From NCBI RefSeq assembly GCF_020379485.1, contig NC_063450.1, positions 27,132,137 to 27,196,136 of the forward strand: a stretch of 64,000 nucleotides of DNA, in the 5' to 3' direction. This DNA is from Brassica napus. Its lineage: Eukaryota > Streptophyta > Magnoliopsida > Brassicales > Brassicaceae. The notes below the pieces were generated by a model. It had not been told where the DNA came from, searched no databases, and saw only the letters and a list, made by a program, of their open reading frames with translations. The position numbers and the translations under genes were made by a program. Of the stretch, positions 53,410-64,000 are shown one piece after another. Positions within the stretch are counted from its first letter, which is position 1; each line of letters starts with the position of its first letter.

Positions 53410-55862
53410 AGACTTTACCCTGGTCTGTTTGAAGCTGTGAAATAGGCGTGTGCACAAGAGTCTGCTAATCTATCCAATGGTGATATACACTATCTCATAC
53501 GACAGTGCAGAAAAGTTTTATCCCGATGGAGAAGTAAACAATCTACCAATTCAGGAAAGCTCATTCAAGAACTAAAAGATAAAATCCAGTTTGCTTATAC
53601 TTCGCCTGCCATTGATTATGTTTATCTCTCAGGTCTGAAGGTGCATCTTCAATTACAATACAGACTAGAGGAGGAATATTGGAGAAGAAAGAGTAGGGTT
53701 TTTTGGCTTAAAACAGGAGATAAAAATACAAAAAAAAATTCACAGCAAAACAAGACAGAGAAGACACTACAACAGAATATCTCACCTTCAAGACGATCAT
53801 GGGAAGTCTCTGTCTAAAGCCAAAGACATTCACGCTCATATTCAACATTATTTTACACAATAGTATAAGAGAAATGGAAGTTATATTGATATTCTCTGAT
53901 GGACGGCATTCCTGTAACAGTTACTGCGGACATCAAAAGGAAGCTCACTTCTCTAGTTACAGAGGATGAAATTAAATCTGCAGTCTTCAAAATGAACCCG
54001 GAGAAGTCCCTTGGACCTGATGGAATGACACCAAGCTTCTACATGCAACACTTGGAAATTATCAAACCAGGTGTCATCTCATTTGTTAAACTATTTTTTG
54101 AGCAGAATCAACTAGACTCTAAGATTAATCAGACTCACATATGCTTAATCCCTAAGATAGAGAACCCGGCCTCGATTAGGGATTACAGACCTATCAGTCT
54201 AGCCAACGTGGCATATAAAATTATATCTAAGGTGCTAGCTGAGAGACTGAAGCCATGGTTAGATAATATAATTACAGAAAACCAACCTTCTTTCATTCCT
54301 GAGAGACTAATCACAGATAATGTACTTATAGCCCATGAGCTTCTGCATTCATTGCACACTAAGAACCTTAAAAACAAATTCATGGCATTGAAGCTAGACA
54401 TAGCAAAAGCTTTTGACAAGGTTGAATGGTATTTTATAGATGCAGTAATGAAGAAGATGAGATTCTGTGATCAGTGGAGAAATTGGGTTATGAAGTGCAT
54501 TACTACAGTGACTTATTCGGTGTTGATCAATGGAAAGCCCACGAAAACAATAACACCAACACGAGGACTGCGTCAAGGTGACCTTCATACCTATATATTT
54601 TATGCACCGAAGGTCTCTCAAGATTAATTAAGCAGAACATACAAAAGTAGAGAATCCATGGTTTTAAAGCTTCCCGAAGTGGTCCGGCTATTTCTCATTT
54701 GCTTTTTGCAGATGACTCGCTGATTTTCTGCAAAGCAACCGAGGAAGAATGACGTAACCTATCCCAAATTCTTCACACATACCAACGAGCTTCAGGCCAA
54801 GAAATCAACTACAATAAGTCTGCGATAGCATTTGCAAAAGGTACTCCGTCTTCATTACAAGGAAACATAACTAAGCTCTTTGGTATTACAAAAACTGGAG
54901 GTTTTGGTAAATATTTACGACTCCCCGATCATATTGGTAGAAGGCGCAAAGAGGTTTTCCAGTATATAACAGAGAGGATCAAGAATAAGCTAGATAACTG
55001 GTATTCTAAGCTCTTATCTCCAGCTGGAAAAGAAATCCTCTTGAAAGCGGTCATCACGGCACTAACGACTTACACAATGTCTTGTTTCATGCTTCCTAAA
55101 GGGCTGATACAAGAAATAACGAAAGCGATGAGGAAGTTCTGGTGGTCCGCAAATCAAGACCGTTATTCCATACCCTGGATAGTTTGGAACAAGATCACTC
55201 TAACTAAAAAAGAAGGAGGCTTGGAGCTTAGAGATATGTATGCATTTAACAAGGCTTTGCTTGCAAAACAAGCCTGGAGGTTAATGACCCTTCCCTCTTC
55301 TTTACTAGCCAGAGTGTACAGAGCTAAATACTACAGAAATACAGGGTTTATGGAAGCCCGAAGTTATCAATCATCAAGTCTTGCATGGAGAAGCATAATA
55401 CAAACACAACCTCTAATCCGCAGGGGAGTGCATTGGGCGCTAGGAAATGGAGAGCATATAAGAGTTTGGAAAGATAGTTGGTTGCTAGGAGAACCTTCTT
55501 CAACTCCCAGAGGTCCTGGTGAATCTACCTTCCCATCCCTAAAGGTTCAAAATCTTTTCATCCCTACAACTACTTCGTGGAACCTTCCCTTATTGAGCAG
55601 TCTCTTTCACCATGAAGATGTTCAAAGAATCATGCGTCTCAGGCCAAGTATAACAGGCTCAGAAGATAGACTATATTGGAGATACAACAAGACAGGCTCA
55701 TATACAGTCAAGTCAGGCTATCATCTTCAAAAACAAATTGACACTGAGCAAGAAAATTCACCCACCACAACCAGATTTCTCAGGTTTCTTCCTCTTTTCA
55801 TACGCAAACTAGAAATCAACTACTGCAGAAGCTATGAAGATGTAACATCCCAACAAAAATAA
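53410..55862 (+). pseudogene. LINE-2 reverse transcriptase domain, broken
   Basis: The 53410-53898 linker is out of frame with stops, but VFWLKTGDKNTK is recognisable. The open piece 53899-54627 holds the early RT motifs (KSLGPDGMTPSFY, IPKIENPASIRDYRPISL, LKLDIAKAFDKVEW) and breaks in GLRQGD. The next frame carries the active site as LLFADDSLIF (FADD at 54705-54716) and has an in-frame TGA at 54750-54752. From about 54756 to 55862 it is open again through the thumb and the maturase-like segment (GGLELRDMYAFNKALLAKQAWRL). At least three lesions make it non-functional. Confidence 0.9.
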
Positions 55863-56749
55863 AAATCTTCTGGTGGAAAATACTTCACAATGGCTTACCA
55901 GTAGCTGATAATCTAAGAAGAAGAGGATGTAAGGTACCTCCAGATTGCCAAGTTTGTGGGGAAAATACAGAATCTATTCTTCACATGCTTGTCAAGTGCC
56001 CTATCACTAGAGAAATATGGATGCTTTCCCATACAGACTTACCAATAAACCTGGATGCAGATTTTGATATTTATTCTCTGGCTCAGGTATTATTGTTGCA
56101 GAACATGGGAAACGCAAAAAATAATTTAGCATTGTTTCTTGGATGGCGTATTTGGAAGATGAGAAACAAGTTGCTGTTTCAGAATAAGAGAGAGCATATA
56201 ACTCATGTCATCAGTGCATCTATCATGGACAAGAATCTCTGGGATGAAGCTCACCAGTTTAATGAATTACCGCAGCTTCTTCCGCCCTCAGCTTGCCCTA
56301 CTTCCATCGTCGACATCATCGGAGAAGAAACAATGCTTTATTGCATTGCTGACGCATCTTGGAAATCTACTATTGTATTATCTGGAATAGGGTGGTTCTT
56401 ATATAGCAGAGAAGGCACCCTACTTATCCAAGGTAGTTCAGCAATCACACCCACAGACTCGGCTTTACAAGCCGAAGCAATGGCTATCTTGCTTGCTGTT
56501 CAACAGCTTCACGCTCTATCTTATAAGAACATAATGTTTCTAGGTGATTGTGCACAACTGTTCAAGAGCTTGGACATCCCATCGCAAAGAGGAAATAAGA
56601 GACTAATCTTCAATGAAGCATCAATAATAATGATTCAAGATGTCCTTATTTTAGCTAGATTGAACAATTTTATTTTTAAGCATGTTCCTAGAAACTATGT
56701 TCATCATGTTGATCAGTTAGCAAAAAAAGCTAGGATAATGTCTCAATAA
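55863..56749 (+). pseudogene. LINE-2 zinc-binding and RNase H domains
   Basis: After a frameshift the zf-RVT segment reads FWWKILHNGLPVADNLRRRG...CQVCGENTESILHML. The RNase H domain follows with acidic residues in ADASWK (D), QAEAMAILLAV (E), FLGDCAQL (D) and HVPRNYVHHVDQLAKKAR (D). It ends with TAA at 56749. It is related to the LINE fragment at 6855-7634 but clearly diverged. Confidence 0.9.
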
Positions 56750-56831
56750 TATGTAATATCCTTGCTTTAGACCATTGTAACTTTCAAGTAATAAATCAGT
56801 TGACAAAAAAAAAAAAAAAGAACAAGCAAAA

Positions 56832-57650
56832 ACTATAGATTGGTGGTTCGAAATAGTTGCACTTGACTCACGTGACTTATATATGTGTATCGATTGACCA
56901 CGTGAGTCGTTAGATAATACGAGCCCAAAAACATGAAAGTTTTAAGAACTAGAGCGTGCCTGAACTCTCAAACCACCTTTTGTTTGTCTATAGAATTACT
57001 ATCAAAACCAGACCTGGATAAATATAGTATTTACGTCACTAATATAGTACATTAGGGTCTTTGAAAAGTTTGGCAATGCTGACAAATGTAATCGATCGGA
57101 CCTTACCGGATTGTTCATCTGCTGGTTTTCTGTAACCGGTTTTAAATGAAGAAGCATTAGCTATTAACCCGCTTGTATGAGGCGTTTTTGGTCCAGAGCT
57201 GTTTACTTTATATCATTAAATCGTGTACAATTTTTAATGAAGATTAATGCGCAATTTGGATGACCAAAGTAAAAGTGCAATTTGCAGCACGATAAAAAAC
57301 GGAGTTAAACCCTTTCTTAAAGATTTTTAATATTTTTGGGTGCTTCACTTTCTTTTGCAACTTGCTTCTGGTGGTGAAAAAGCGCCAATGGGAAACATGT
57401 TTGGTCTTTGATTAACTGTGCTCTTCCATAAAGTATATCCTCAAATTCATAAATTACAATTTTCATTGCTTTGTGGTTTGTGGTTTGATTAGAGCTAAGC
57501 ATCGGGATGATACAAGATTAGATATGATTAGTAACGCACTTTTACAAGTGAAATAGATAGTCTATAAAAATCAATTAATATATTCACTCTGTTCCATAAT
57601 AGTATAAGATGTTTTGCAAAAAAAAAAACACAGGAATTAAAAAAACTTAA
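56832..57650. other. Intergenic DNA
   Basis: Nothing recognised. Confidence 0.45.
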
Positions 57651-57918
57651 TTTTTTTTTATGACCCTCGTATCCGGAGCCTCGAGAGGATCCATCCGACT
57701 AGCGCCAATGACCGTCCACCGGAGCTTAGCCGGAGAGCCCACCGAGGCATCCAGGAGGACAAGTGATCACTCCATGTAAATTCCACTAGTGGCCACACGT
57801 TAGTAGGCTTCTCCGTATTGGGCCCGAAAGTCCTGCAAAATAATCATCACCTTCCAACGGTATTCGAATCTATGACTTCACAAGTTGAGTTTAACCACTG
57901 GACCACTAACACGTGGTT
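57651..57918 (-). mobile_element. tRNA-derived SINE
   Basis: The minus strand starts AACCACGTGTTAGTGGTC with an A-box-like TAGTGGTCCAGTGG, then a B-box-like GATTCGAATACC about 35 bases on, a unique body of about 200 bp, and a short A-tail (T-run 57651-57659 on plus). A related 5' head is at 21421. Confidence 0.75.
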
Positions 57919-58570
57919 AAAAAAAGGAAAAAAAAATATTGACTGTTAATTTTTTTAAAAATTATACTATTATCAACGGTATAAATTTATAAAAGTTAAT
58001 GAATCATAAATAATGCAATAAAGTATTATCCGCCAACCAGTTTCTAAATTTAGAATACTTTAAAAAATATTAAAACATACTATATTTTGAAATATTAATT
58101 TTTTTTATATAAAGGGAGCATACAGTAAAAAATCCTTGAAAGAAAATAGTAAAGATGTTCAGATTAGGTTTTGGTTCACCGTTCACTTGTTTACAAAGTA
58201 TTTCTTACTCGATTTTTTATATTTGTAAAAAACATCTCTAATTTTCTTCTTAGATTTGATATGTTACACATAGCGTTTCCTAACATTTTAAAAAAAATGA
58301 AAGACCGACTAGGAATAATGCATTTCCTAACATTCTTAAAAAAATCACTATTCATAAGGAATAATTTTTCTTTCTCATTCCCTACCATTCTTTTTATTTG
58401 TAAACAAATAAAGAACAAAGTTATTCTTTGTTAAATATGGGATGGAACAACCATTCCTTTTCATTCATGCAATTTTATTTCTCTACATTTCTTTCCTATT
58501 CGTTCCTCTTGTTTCCAGAATGTTCATTGATATATGGTGAACCACGCAGGAAGCGCCGAAATTAGAGTAG
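57919..58570. other. AT-rich intergenic DNA left of copia-3
   Basis: Nothing gene-like. CAGGAAGCGCCGA at 58547-58559 is the inverse of LTR sequence at 58580-58592, so the true LTR start could lie further left. Confidence 0.4.
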
Positions 58571-59023
58571 TGTTATGGATCGGCGCTTCCTGAGTTATGG
58601 ATCGGCGCGGTTATGGATCGGACCGGTTATGGACATTCATCAATTAATATACTGTGAAAAGTGTTATAAATCAATTGATGAATGTCCATAACCGGTCCGA
58701 TCCATAACCGGCCCGGTCCATAACCGGTCCATACACTTAGAGAGAGAGACGGCCCAACCCTAGAGAGAGATAGAGAGAGGCGGCCGTGACCTTAGGAGAG
58801 AGAGAGAGGCGGCTTATGCTTTGGGGAAAAGGAAACTCTATTTCATTTTTCTTGTAATTGTTATTTTTCTATTATTATGTATTAGTAGTTTTCCTAATCC
58901 TAGTTGGTTTAGGTTTTTGGATACTTTCCTTTTTCTATGACTTGTAATCCTTATATAAAGGAACCCATGTTATGATTAATAATACACAAAAACATTCAGC
59001 TCTAAATCTATTGTTTTACAACA
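58571..59023 (+). repeat. Copia-3 5' LTR
   Basis: It is about 453 bp, TGTTATGG...TACAACA. It holds four GTTATGGATCGG-like words followed by four inverted ones (CCATAACCGG), including a perfect 38-bp inverted repeat (58608-58645 with 58673-58710). A TATA box lies in CCTTATATAAAGG near 58950. Confidence 0.75.
58949..58961 (+). promoter_or_regulatory. TATA box of copia-3 LTR
   Basis: CCTTATATAAAGG contains TATATAA, about 70 bases before the LTR end, giving a short R-U5. Confidence 0.6.
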
Positions 59024-59037
59024 CGTTATCAGCACGA
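59024..59037 (+). other. Copia-3 primer-binding-like site
   Basis: CGTTATCAGCACGA starts right after the LTR and is identical to the copia-1 site although the two LTRs are unrelated in length and sequence. Confidence 0.7.
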
Positions 59038-59438
59038 TAGTCCCTAAACACCCTAAGCCTAAAACCTAATCGAAAAACTCCTAAACCTAAAACCTAGCCG
59101 GCGACCTTGAACCCTAACCCGACGAACCCTAATCTGTTCTTGCAAGCGTTCCAGCTCGTGTTCATCCGATCAGCCCCAGCCCTAAGGTGTTTCTGATGCT
59201 AGACGAACTCAGCCTCAGCTCCATCCATTCTCAGCTTGCATCCCGGACAGCTACAGCTCGTGTTCCCCGATCAGACAGCTCGCGACCCGACAGCGATCAG
59301 CTCGCGCGACTTCAACTCCAACTCATTTGTGCTTTCGTTCGCGACAACTCCCATCCCACGACTTGATCAGCACATAACAAGCTCGCATCCGTTCGAGGTT
59401 CTCTTGGTGGTCCGGTTTCTACAATCTGCAAACAAAAG

Positions 59439-60564
59439 GTAACCCTAATTCTAAGAACATGAGAATTGAATTCGAATTGTTTGTAAAGATTGAAACCCTA
59501 AAATATAATCTCTAAAACTAAAGCCATAGGATAATAGATCAATCCCCTAAAAGAGTAAATCGGAGCTCGAATAAGTCCGATCCCCTAAACCCTAAATCGA
59601 GATTGATCCATTGATCAATTAAAATCATAACCTTAAAGGTTTTGAATCTCAAATCAAATTCTTTTTATCAAAGATCAAAGATCAAAGTTTCAAAATCCCT
59701 AACTCTAAATTGGAAAATCGGTTTTAATTTTGATTTAAAAGTTAATTGTTTGTTTGATCACCTAGAAATATTGATTAGGATTGTTTAAACCTGAATCTGA
59801 ATTGCTTGACTTGATTAAAACCCTAATGACCTTGTTTTATCACTTTGAAATCGAATTAGATTGTGGCCGTGTGGCCTTAATACATTCTAGGTTAAATTGT
59901 TCTAGATCATCATCCGTGGCCGTGTGGCCTTGTTGCATCCATATCCGAACCTGGTCACTACTGATTGATTGCAATTGAACTTAGATCTAATTCTAGGGAT
60001 GATGTTGAATTGAACTAAATAGCTGTGTGGCTTATTCTAATACTTGGCCGATTGATTTGTTTGTTTGTTTTGATTGAATCATGAACTGATAGAAACCAAC
60101 CACCTTAGGATTGCAATTACATGTAAAACTATATGCATTAACCCTAAATTGAATCTTGGCCGTGTGGCTTCTCTTTCTTGGCCGTGTGGCCTAACCATTC
60201 CGATGCATTGTTCATACTCGCGGCCTTGTGCCCTTGATATATAGATCACATTGTTTGCATCATATGATTGAAAGCCGTGTGGCTTAATGCATCATAGATT
60301 GGCCGTGTGGCCTAGAGAGACACCATATCTGAATGGTCGTGTGACCTTGCTTGCATATCTCATGAACCGATCTCTAGGATCGTTGTATCACATTACATGG
60401 CCGTGTGGCCTAAGCATCACATATAGACCTAGCATTCTCGACTTGTTTCACACCACGATCGAGTAGTAAAGTGTTTTGGTCGAGAGACTTATGAAATCAT
60501 ATGCACTGATTATTTTGAATTGGTTGCATCCTAAATCATGAATTGATTGATAATATGGTTTCAG
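59439..60564 (+). other. Copia-3 putative leader intron
   Basis: Donor CAAAAG|GTAACC (59439) and acceptor ATGGTTTCAG (60564) bracket 1126 bases; the next codon is the gag ATG at 60565. The donor context is nearly the same as in copia-2 (AAAAG|GTAAAC). The hairpin array lies wholly inside. Confidence 0.5.
59865..60410 (+). repeat. Iterated GGCC-GTGT-GGCC hairpin motif
   Basis: Ten copies lie at 59865, 59918, 60021, 60158, 60180, 60222, 60273, 60301, 60335 and 60399, each 12 bases, irregularly spaced. Nine have the loop GTGT and can pair. Two are compensated variants (AGCC/GGCT at 60273, GGTC/GACC at 60335). The one at 60222 is degenerate. Confidence 0.88.
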
Positions 60565-61218
60565 ATGCCGAGATTTGAGCCTTTGGATTATGCCATTCTA
60601 AATCCCTCTGGAGAAAATTATCTAGGATGGACAATGAACACTTCAGTTGTCCTGAAATCAAGAGGACTCAGAAGGAGTATCATTCAGGGTGATTATGCAA
60701 CTGAAAGTAAAAAGTATAGGGCCATAACAATTATGCGCCATCATCTCACTGAGGATCTAAGAAATCAGTACCTAAATATTGAGAATCCTCGTGACCTTTT
60801 GACAGAATTAAAATCCAGATACACAATGGTGTTATTACCAAAGGTCAGGCATGAATGGATGAGTCTCAGATTCCAGGACTTTGAGTCTGTGGATGAATAT
60901 CATTTTGCTTTGTCCAAAATCGTTTACAAAATGAGACTATGTGGTGAAGTGCTAACAGAGGAGGATTTACTGGAAAAGAGCTTCCTCACAGCCGATCCAA
61001 GGGATCTATTGTTACAACATATCCATAGAGAAAAAGGTTTCACCACCTATAATGATCTGCTCTCATGCCTATTACTAACTGAGCAGAGTAATCAGTTGCT
61101 AAAAAGAAATAGTGAGATGAGATATCCTAAAGCAAATAAGACTCATATGGATCAGGATGAATCCAAGGCAGTCGTGTCCAATGTAACTGATGGTGCGGCC
61201 GGCATGTCTATTGACTAA
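60565..61218 (+). CDS. gag: Copia-3 Gag-like protein
   Basis: The ORF is open from 60547, but the start at 60565 (MPRFEPLDYAILNPSG) is chosen because it follows the acceptor-like TTTCAG and matches the copia-2 gag start. The protein has 217 residues of the UBN2/copia gag fold, including WMSLRFQDFESVDEYHFAL and the FTTYNDLLSCLLLTEQ segment shared with copia-2. It has no zinc knuckle; the C-terminus (VSNVTDGAAGMSID) ends before one would be expected. Intact while pol is decayed, it could be made by a gag-only element and assemble with proteins of relatives; that is inference. Confidence 0.8.
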   Translation: MPRFEPLDYAILNPSGENYLGWTMNTSVVLKSRGLRRSIIQGDYATESKKYRAITIMRHHLTEDLRNQYLNIENPRDLLTELKSRYTMVLLPKVRHEWMSLRFQDFESVDEYHFALSKIVYKMRLCGEVLTEEDLLEKSFLTADPRDLLLQHIHREKGFTTYNDLLSCLLLTEQSNQLLKRNSEMRYPKANKTHMDQDESKAVVSNVTDGAAGMSID

Positions 61219-64000
61219 AGAAAGATCTCGACATGCTAATTGTGTTTTAAGTCTTTGATTTGTGTTTTGCTTTAAACCTAATTGTCATTCACGATTTTAT
61301 ATATAATAATAGAATTGATTTGAGTTCATTACTATTATATCTTGCCTGATCTTACTTGATAATGTGAATGATTGATAAAGAAATCGCCTAAAAGGCATTA
61401 TGGTACGGTATAGTAGCCTAGTAAGAAATCCATGGCTAAGGCATTTCCTAAAGGGCATTATATACACCCAAGAATGTATGACCCATTGAGTTAATATGGT
61501 TTCCAAATAGAAACAATGGGCAAAAGGAAACAAGTTCCTTCAGATTTAAGAAAGAAAGAAAACGCCTAAGACTCTTTAAGAAAGTGATCAAGACTATACC
61601 TATGTAATCTACTGATCAAAACTATGCAATAGATCAGTATGATAAGAGGCAAGAGCCGTGGTGATCATACTGATATATCCCATGAAAATTATACACTTTA
61701 TGGCAAGAGCAGATTAGCCATCCTAGTCTAATGCAAAGATTGATATTGAGAAGGCACAAAGAGTTATCCCATAAGATCTCACGTTGTGAAACATGTACAC
61801 AAAGGGAAACTCATTAGACTTTATTGTCCTAAGCATCACGAAATTAGAGTATATTCATGAGGGGGAGAGCGGATAAACCCGTGATACATGATCAATACTA
61901 CAAATTCGTGAACCATGGTCTATGACCATGATATAAACGGCTTGGCCGTGCAGTCCATTACCTATAAGGATCGGACATCCATCCTAAAGCTTAGGGACAT
62001 CATGGATTTACATGTATATAAAGTGAAAATATATCAGGCCATATAAGTGAGCATAGATATTCTCATCTCAGATTGAATACGGGTCATAAACCAGACATAC
62101 ACCATCTTAAGAGACTTTGAATAAACCACCACAGACATATGTGCCGTCTAAGATGGAACCTCAGAAGAGGATTGGGAATATATGTTGGATAAGAGTATGA
62201 CTTTCTCCCACGACTTCTAAGAGACCTTGAGCCAAATATGGGTGATCAGAAAGTGGCTAGGTACACGGTTTGCATGATCAATGAATCCGACTATCCAACA
62301 TTAAAAGGAGAAAGCTATAAGCTGGTAAAGAGTAAAGAATGATAAGAAACAGAATGGTATCAACTATCATTGTCTTGGCAAAGATCCTCGGATTAGAATT
62401 ATAGACGTCCAAAGAAAGAAAAGATTATACATAGCTAGCTAATCGAGATGCCAGACACTGACCCGAAAAGAAAAGAGTGACTAAATCATAACCAGCTTAG
62501 CACCAAACGAAATCTGATGTCCTAGAAAGAGACACAGTCAAGTTGCTGCAGAGTCTATACAAGATAGACCAAAGTGTTCCATAAGATAAGGAACCCCGGA
62601 AAGAAAAAGGTGCATAGAATACAAATCTGAGGTCATAAGGAAACCATACCAGACATTGAGAAAAGGCTGTGCAGCTAAACATCTAAGGTACCAAACCATG
62701 TAGTTTGGGACGCCAAGCTACTAGGTAACAAAGGTTCTGGATAATGAAATCTCAAATCGATTAGATCATGTCTGGAACACAATGGAACCATATATAAGTG
62801 TCGACACATAAAGATATATTTGTACATAAGAGAGTAGCACTTGAACATAAAGATATAAACGAGGATCAGAACCCACGAAAGAGTACTCATAAAGAATAAG
62901 GATTAGATTGAAAACATAAATGTGGGGTTTAAAGTATCTATAGAGAAAGATAGGCGTATTGGCCACATACATATATACAGAAACGCCATCTGATATAAAC
63001 CAGTGAAATAGATGGGTCTTGTGAGGGAAAAGAAACCGTGAGATATGGTACATGATCACGAGGTCTAAAGGTGTTCATGTTTCCTACTAACAACATACGA
63101 TCATAGCTTGTTACACAAGGATACTCACAGAGACCATGGAACAGATTATAAGGAGATAAACTCCTATGTGGTGGTTGCTGCTACACAATTTCGAAATTGA
63201 CAAAGGTCTGGTCATAAGAAAGAAATTAGATTGACATATAAAGATGTAGTAAACAGCATATGGATCACTGGATAAAAGACAGCATTGTTCCTAAGCTGTT
63301 CATGGACTGAAACAAAGCAGCTGCATATAGTATGTAATACTAGTAAAGGAGTTCTATAAGAACGATCAAATTCAGCCCATATGTAAACTAATAAAGAAAT
63401 TCGAATTCCTTGTGTTTATACTAAACCAACCTAAAGAGAGGTTAAAAGGTTTATACAGATCTGTGACACTAGCATGGACCGACTAGATTGTAGTACGGGC
63501 TAGTGGAAAAGAAAGATCAGCCCAAAGAAAGGTAATTCAGATTGCCTCAGCTTGCTACCTCGGATAGCATGTTCTCCGGATAGACCAATCCAACATCAGA
63601 TCCCTTAGATAAGGATCCGGCATAGCAGAACAGTCTGCTGCTGCTATGAGGCTGAGAGGAGACATTTAATCTATCCTTCTCGATCGGATACCAATAGGTT
63701 GCAGTCCATAAGAATGTGTGATCAAAGTACATGACCTAATATATATTCATTGTGTGATATGATCCACAACAACAGAGGTCATGAGACGACATCAATATAA
63801 GGATATGACTGCAATGAAAAACGAATATGGCATTGCCTAAGGAAATAGAGATCGATGACCACATGTGAGATTCATGAGTGTATTTGGCCACAGTGCCATA
63901 GTTAGATAAGATTGTAAAATTCATTACAACAATGATCATTGATCAAGTCATGATCTTGGACACTCATGAGACAAGTTATGAACATGTATAAAAGCAGTCT
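61219..64000 (+). pseudogene. Copia-3 pol relic
   Basis: Broken frames still show GAG-pre-integrase (HPSLMQRLILRRHKELSHK...CETCTQGK near 61720-61810) and the integrase C-terminal pattern (PPQTYVPSKMEPQKRIG near 62130-62175). Later parts align with copia-2 relics without open frames. The pol was already degenerate in both copies. Confidence 0.75.

Larger units (their letters stand above)
52726..56818 (+). mobile_element. 5'-truncated LINE (LINE-2)
   Basis: This 4.1-kb insert has a 13-bp TSD and a polyA tail (56804-56819). It contains ORF2 from within the endonuclease to RNase H, with several frameshifts and stops. ORF1 and the 5' UTR are absent. A 17-bp duplication at the 5' junction is described separately. 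Confidence 0.95.
58571..64000 (+). mobile_element. Ty1/copia-type retrotransposon, open at window end (copia-3)
   Basis: It has an LTR-like segment with TATA box, a primer-binding-like site identical to that of copia-1, a long leader with hairpins, an intact short gag and a decayed pol. The internal sequence is related to copia-2. The 3' LTR is beyond the window, so the left boundary rests on TGTTA and comparison with the other elements. Confidence 0.85.

Noticed and set aside
59236..59442. 68-codon ORF in the copia-3 leader
   Set aside because: Joining it to gag across the proposed intron is out of frame and the protein has no motif; treated as untranslated leader.
1..64000. CRISPR arrays, bacterial operons, ribosome-binding sites, rRNA or complete tRNA genes
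   Set aside because: The sequence is plant nuclear DNA. The tandem repeats lack the uniform repeat-spacer pattern, and tRNA-like boxes occur only within SINEs.

Overview
The window is plant nuclear DNA, almost certainly from a Brassicaceae species (Brassica/Raphanus-like). The reasons are spliced genes with GT-AG introns, a PLATZ transcription factor and a PADRE/DUF4228 protein that closely resemble Arabidopsis families, AT-rich intergenic DNA, and crucifer-type transposons: Ty1/copia elements, Helitrons with CTAG ends and GC hairpins, tRNA-derived SINEs, RNase H-bearing LINEs and a PIF/Harbinger element. It is a gene-poor stretch. Only two ordinary host genes are convincing: the single-exon PADRE gene (18964-19587, minus) and the PLATZ gene (37522-38664, minus, four exons). 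A third intact spliced gene (GRF zinc finger, 30460-31074) sits inside a Harbinger-type transposon.

Layout. 1-3.2 kb: two polyA-tailed retroposons side by side, each with a target-site duplication (TSD). 3.4-6.4 kb: an FBD-like gene scrap and a probable Ty3/gypsy LTR fragment. 6.9-7.7 kb: a 5'-truncated LINE. 7.9-9.8 kb: a Helitron terminus and an inverted-repeat element. 9792-16030: a complete young Ty1/copia element (copia-1) with TSD GCTTT. 17.3-18.8 kb: a dimeric ~109 bp tandem array split by a Helitron. 19.0-19.6 kb: PADRE gene. 19.8-20.8 kb: a polyA retroposon containing a nested TIR element. 21-29 kb: AT-rich DNA with short tandem duplications and two more Helitron ends or copies. 29.9-33.9 kb: degenerate Harbinger element cut by a 100-N assembly gap. 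36.3 kb: SINE. 37.5-38.7 kb: PLATZ gene. 39155-45271: copia-2 (minus, TSD ATTTG, decayed). 46-47.2 kb: MITE-like elements. 48.2-50.2 kb: an unusual region saturated with TGTACAC-type motifs. 51.5-52.2 kb: foldback element. 52.7-56.8 kb: 5'-truncated LINE with 13 bp TSD. 57.7 kb: SINE. 58.6 kb to window end: copia-3, still open at 64000.

The most interesting system is the shared design of the three copia elements. (1) Each has, directly after the 5' LTR, the same 14-nt primer-binding-like sequence. It does not match a tRNA 3' end, but it is complementary to the anticodon arm of tRNA-Ile(AAU) if wobble A34 is read as inosine, which suggests half-tRNA priming. (2) Each has a putative leader intron whose acceptor lies at or just before the gag start. 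(3) Each carries inside that leader a series of short GC hairpins; in copia-3 the hairpin stems covary while the GTGT loop is fixed. (4) In copia-1 a second candidate intron, when removed, fuses gag and pol in frame. The TGTACAC cluster at 48.2-50.2 kb is the other candidate for an undescribed system: a dispersed binding-site array, comparable in form only to the motif clusters recognised by anti-silencing proteins of VANDAL transposons.
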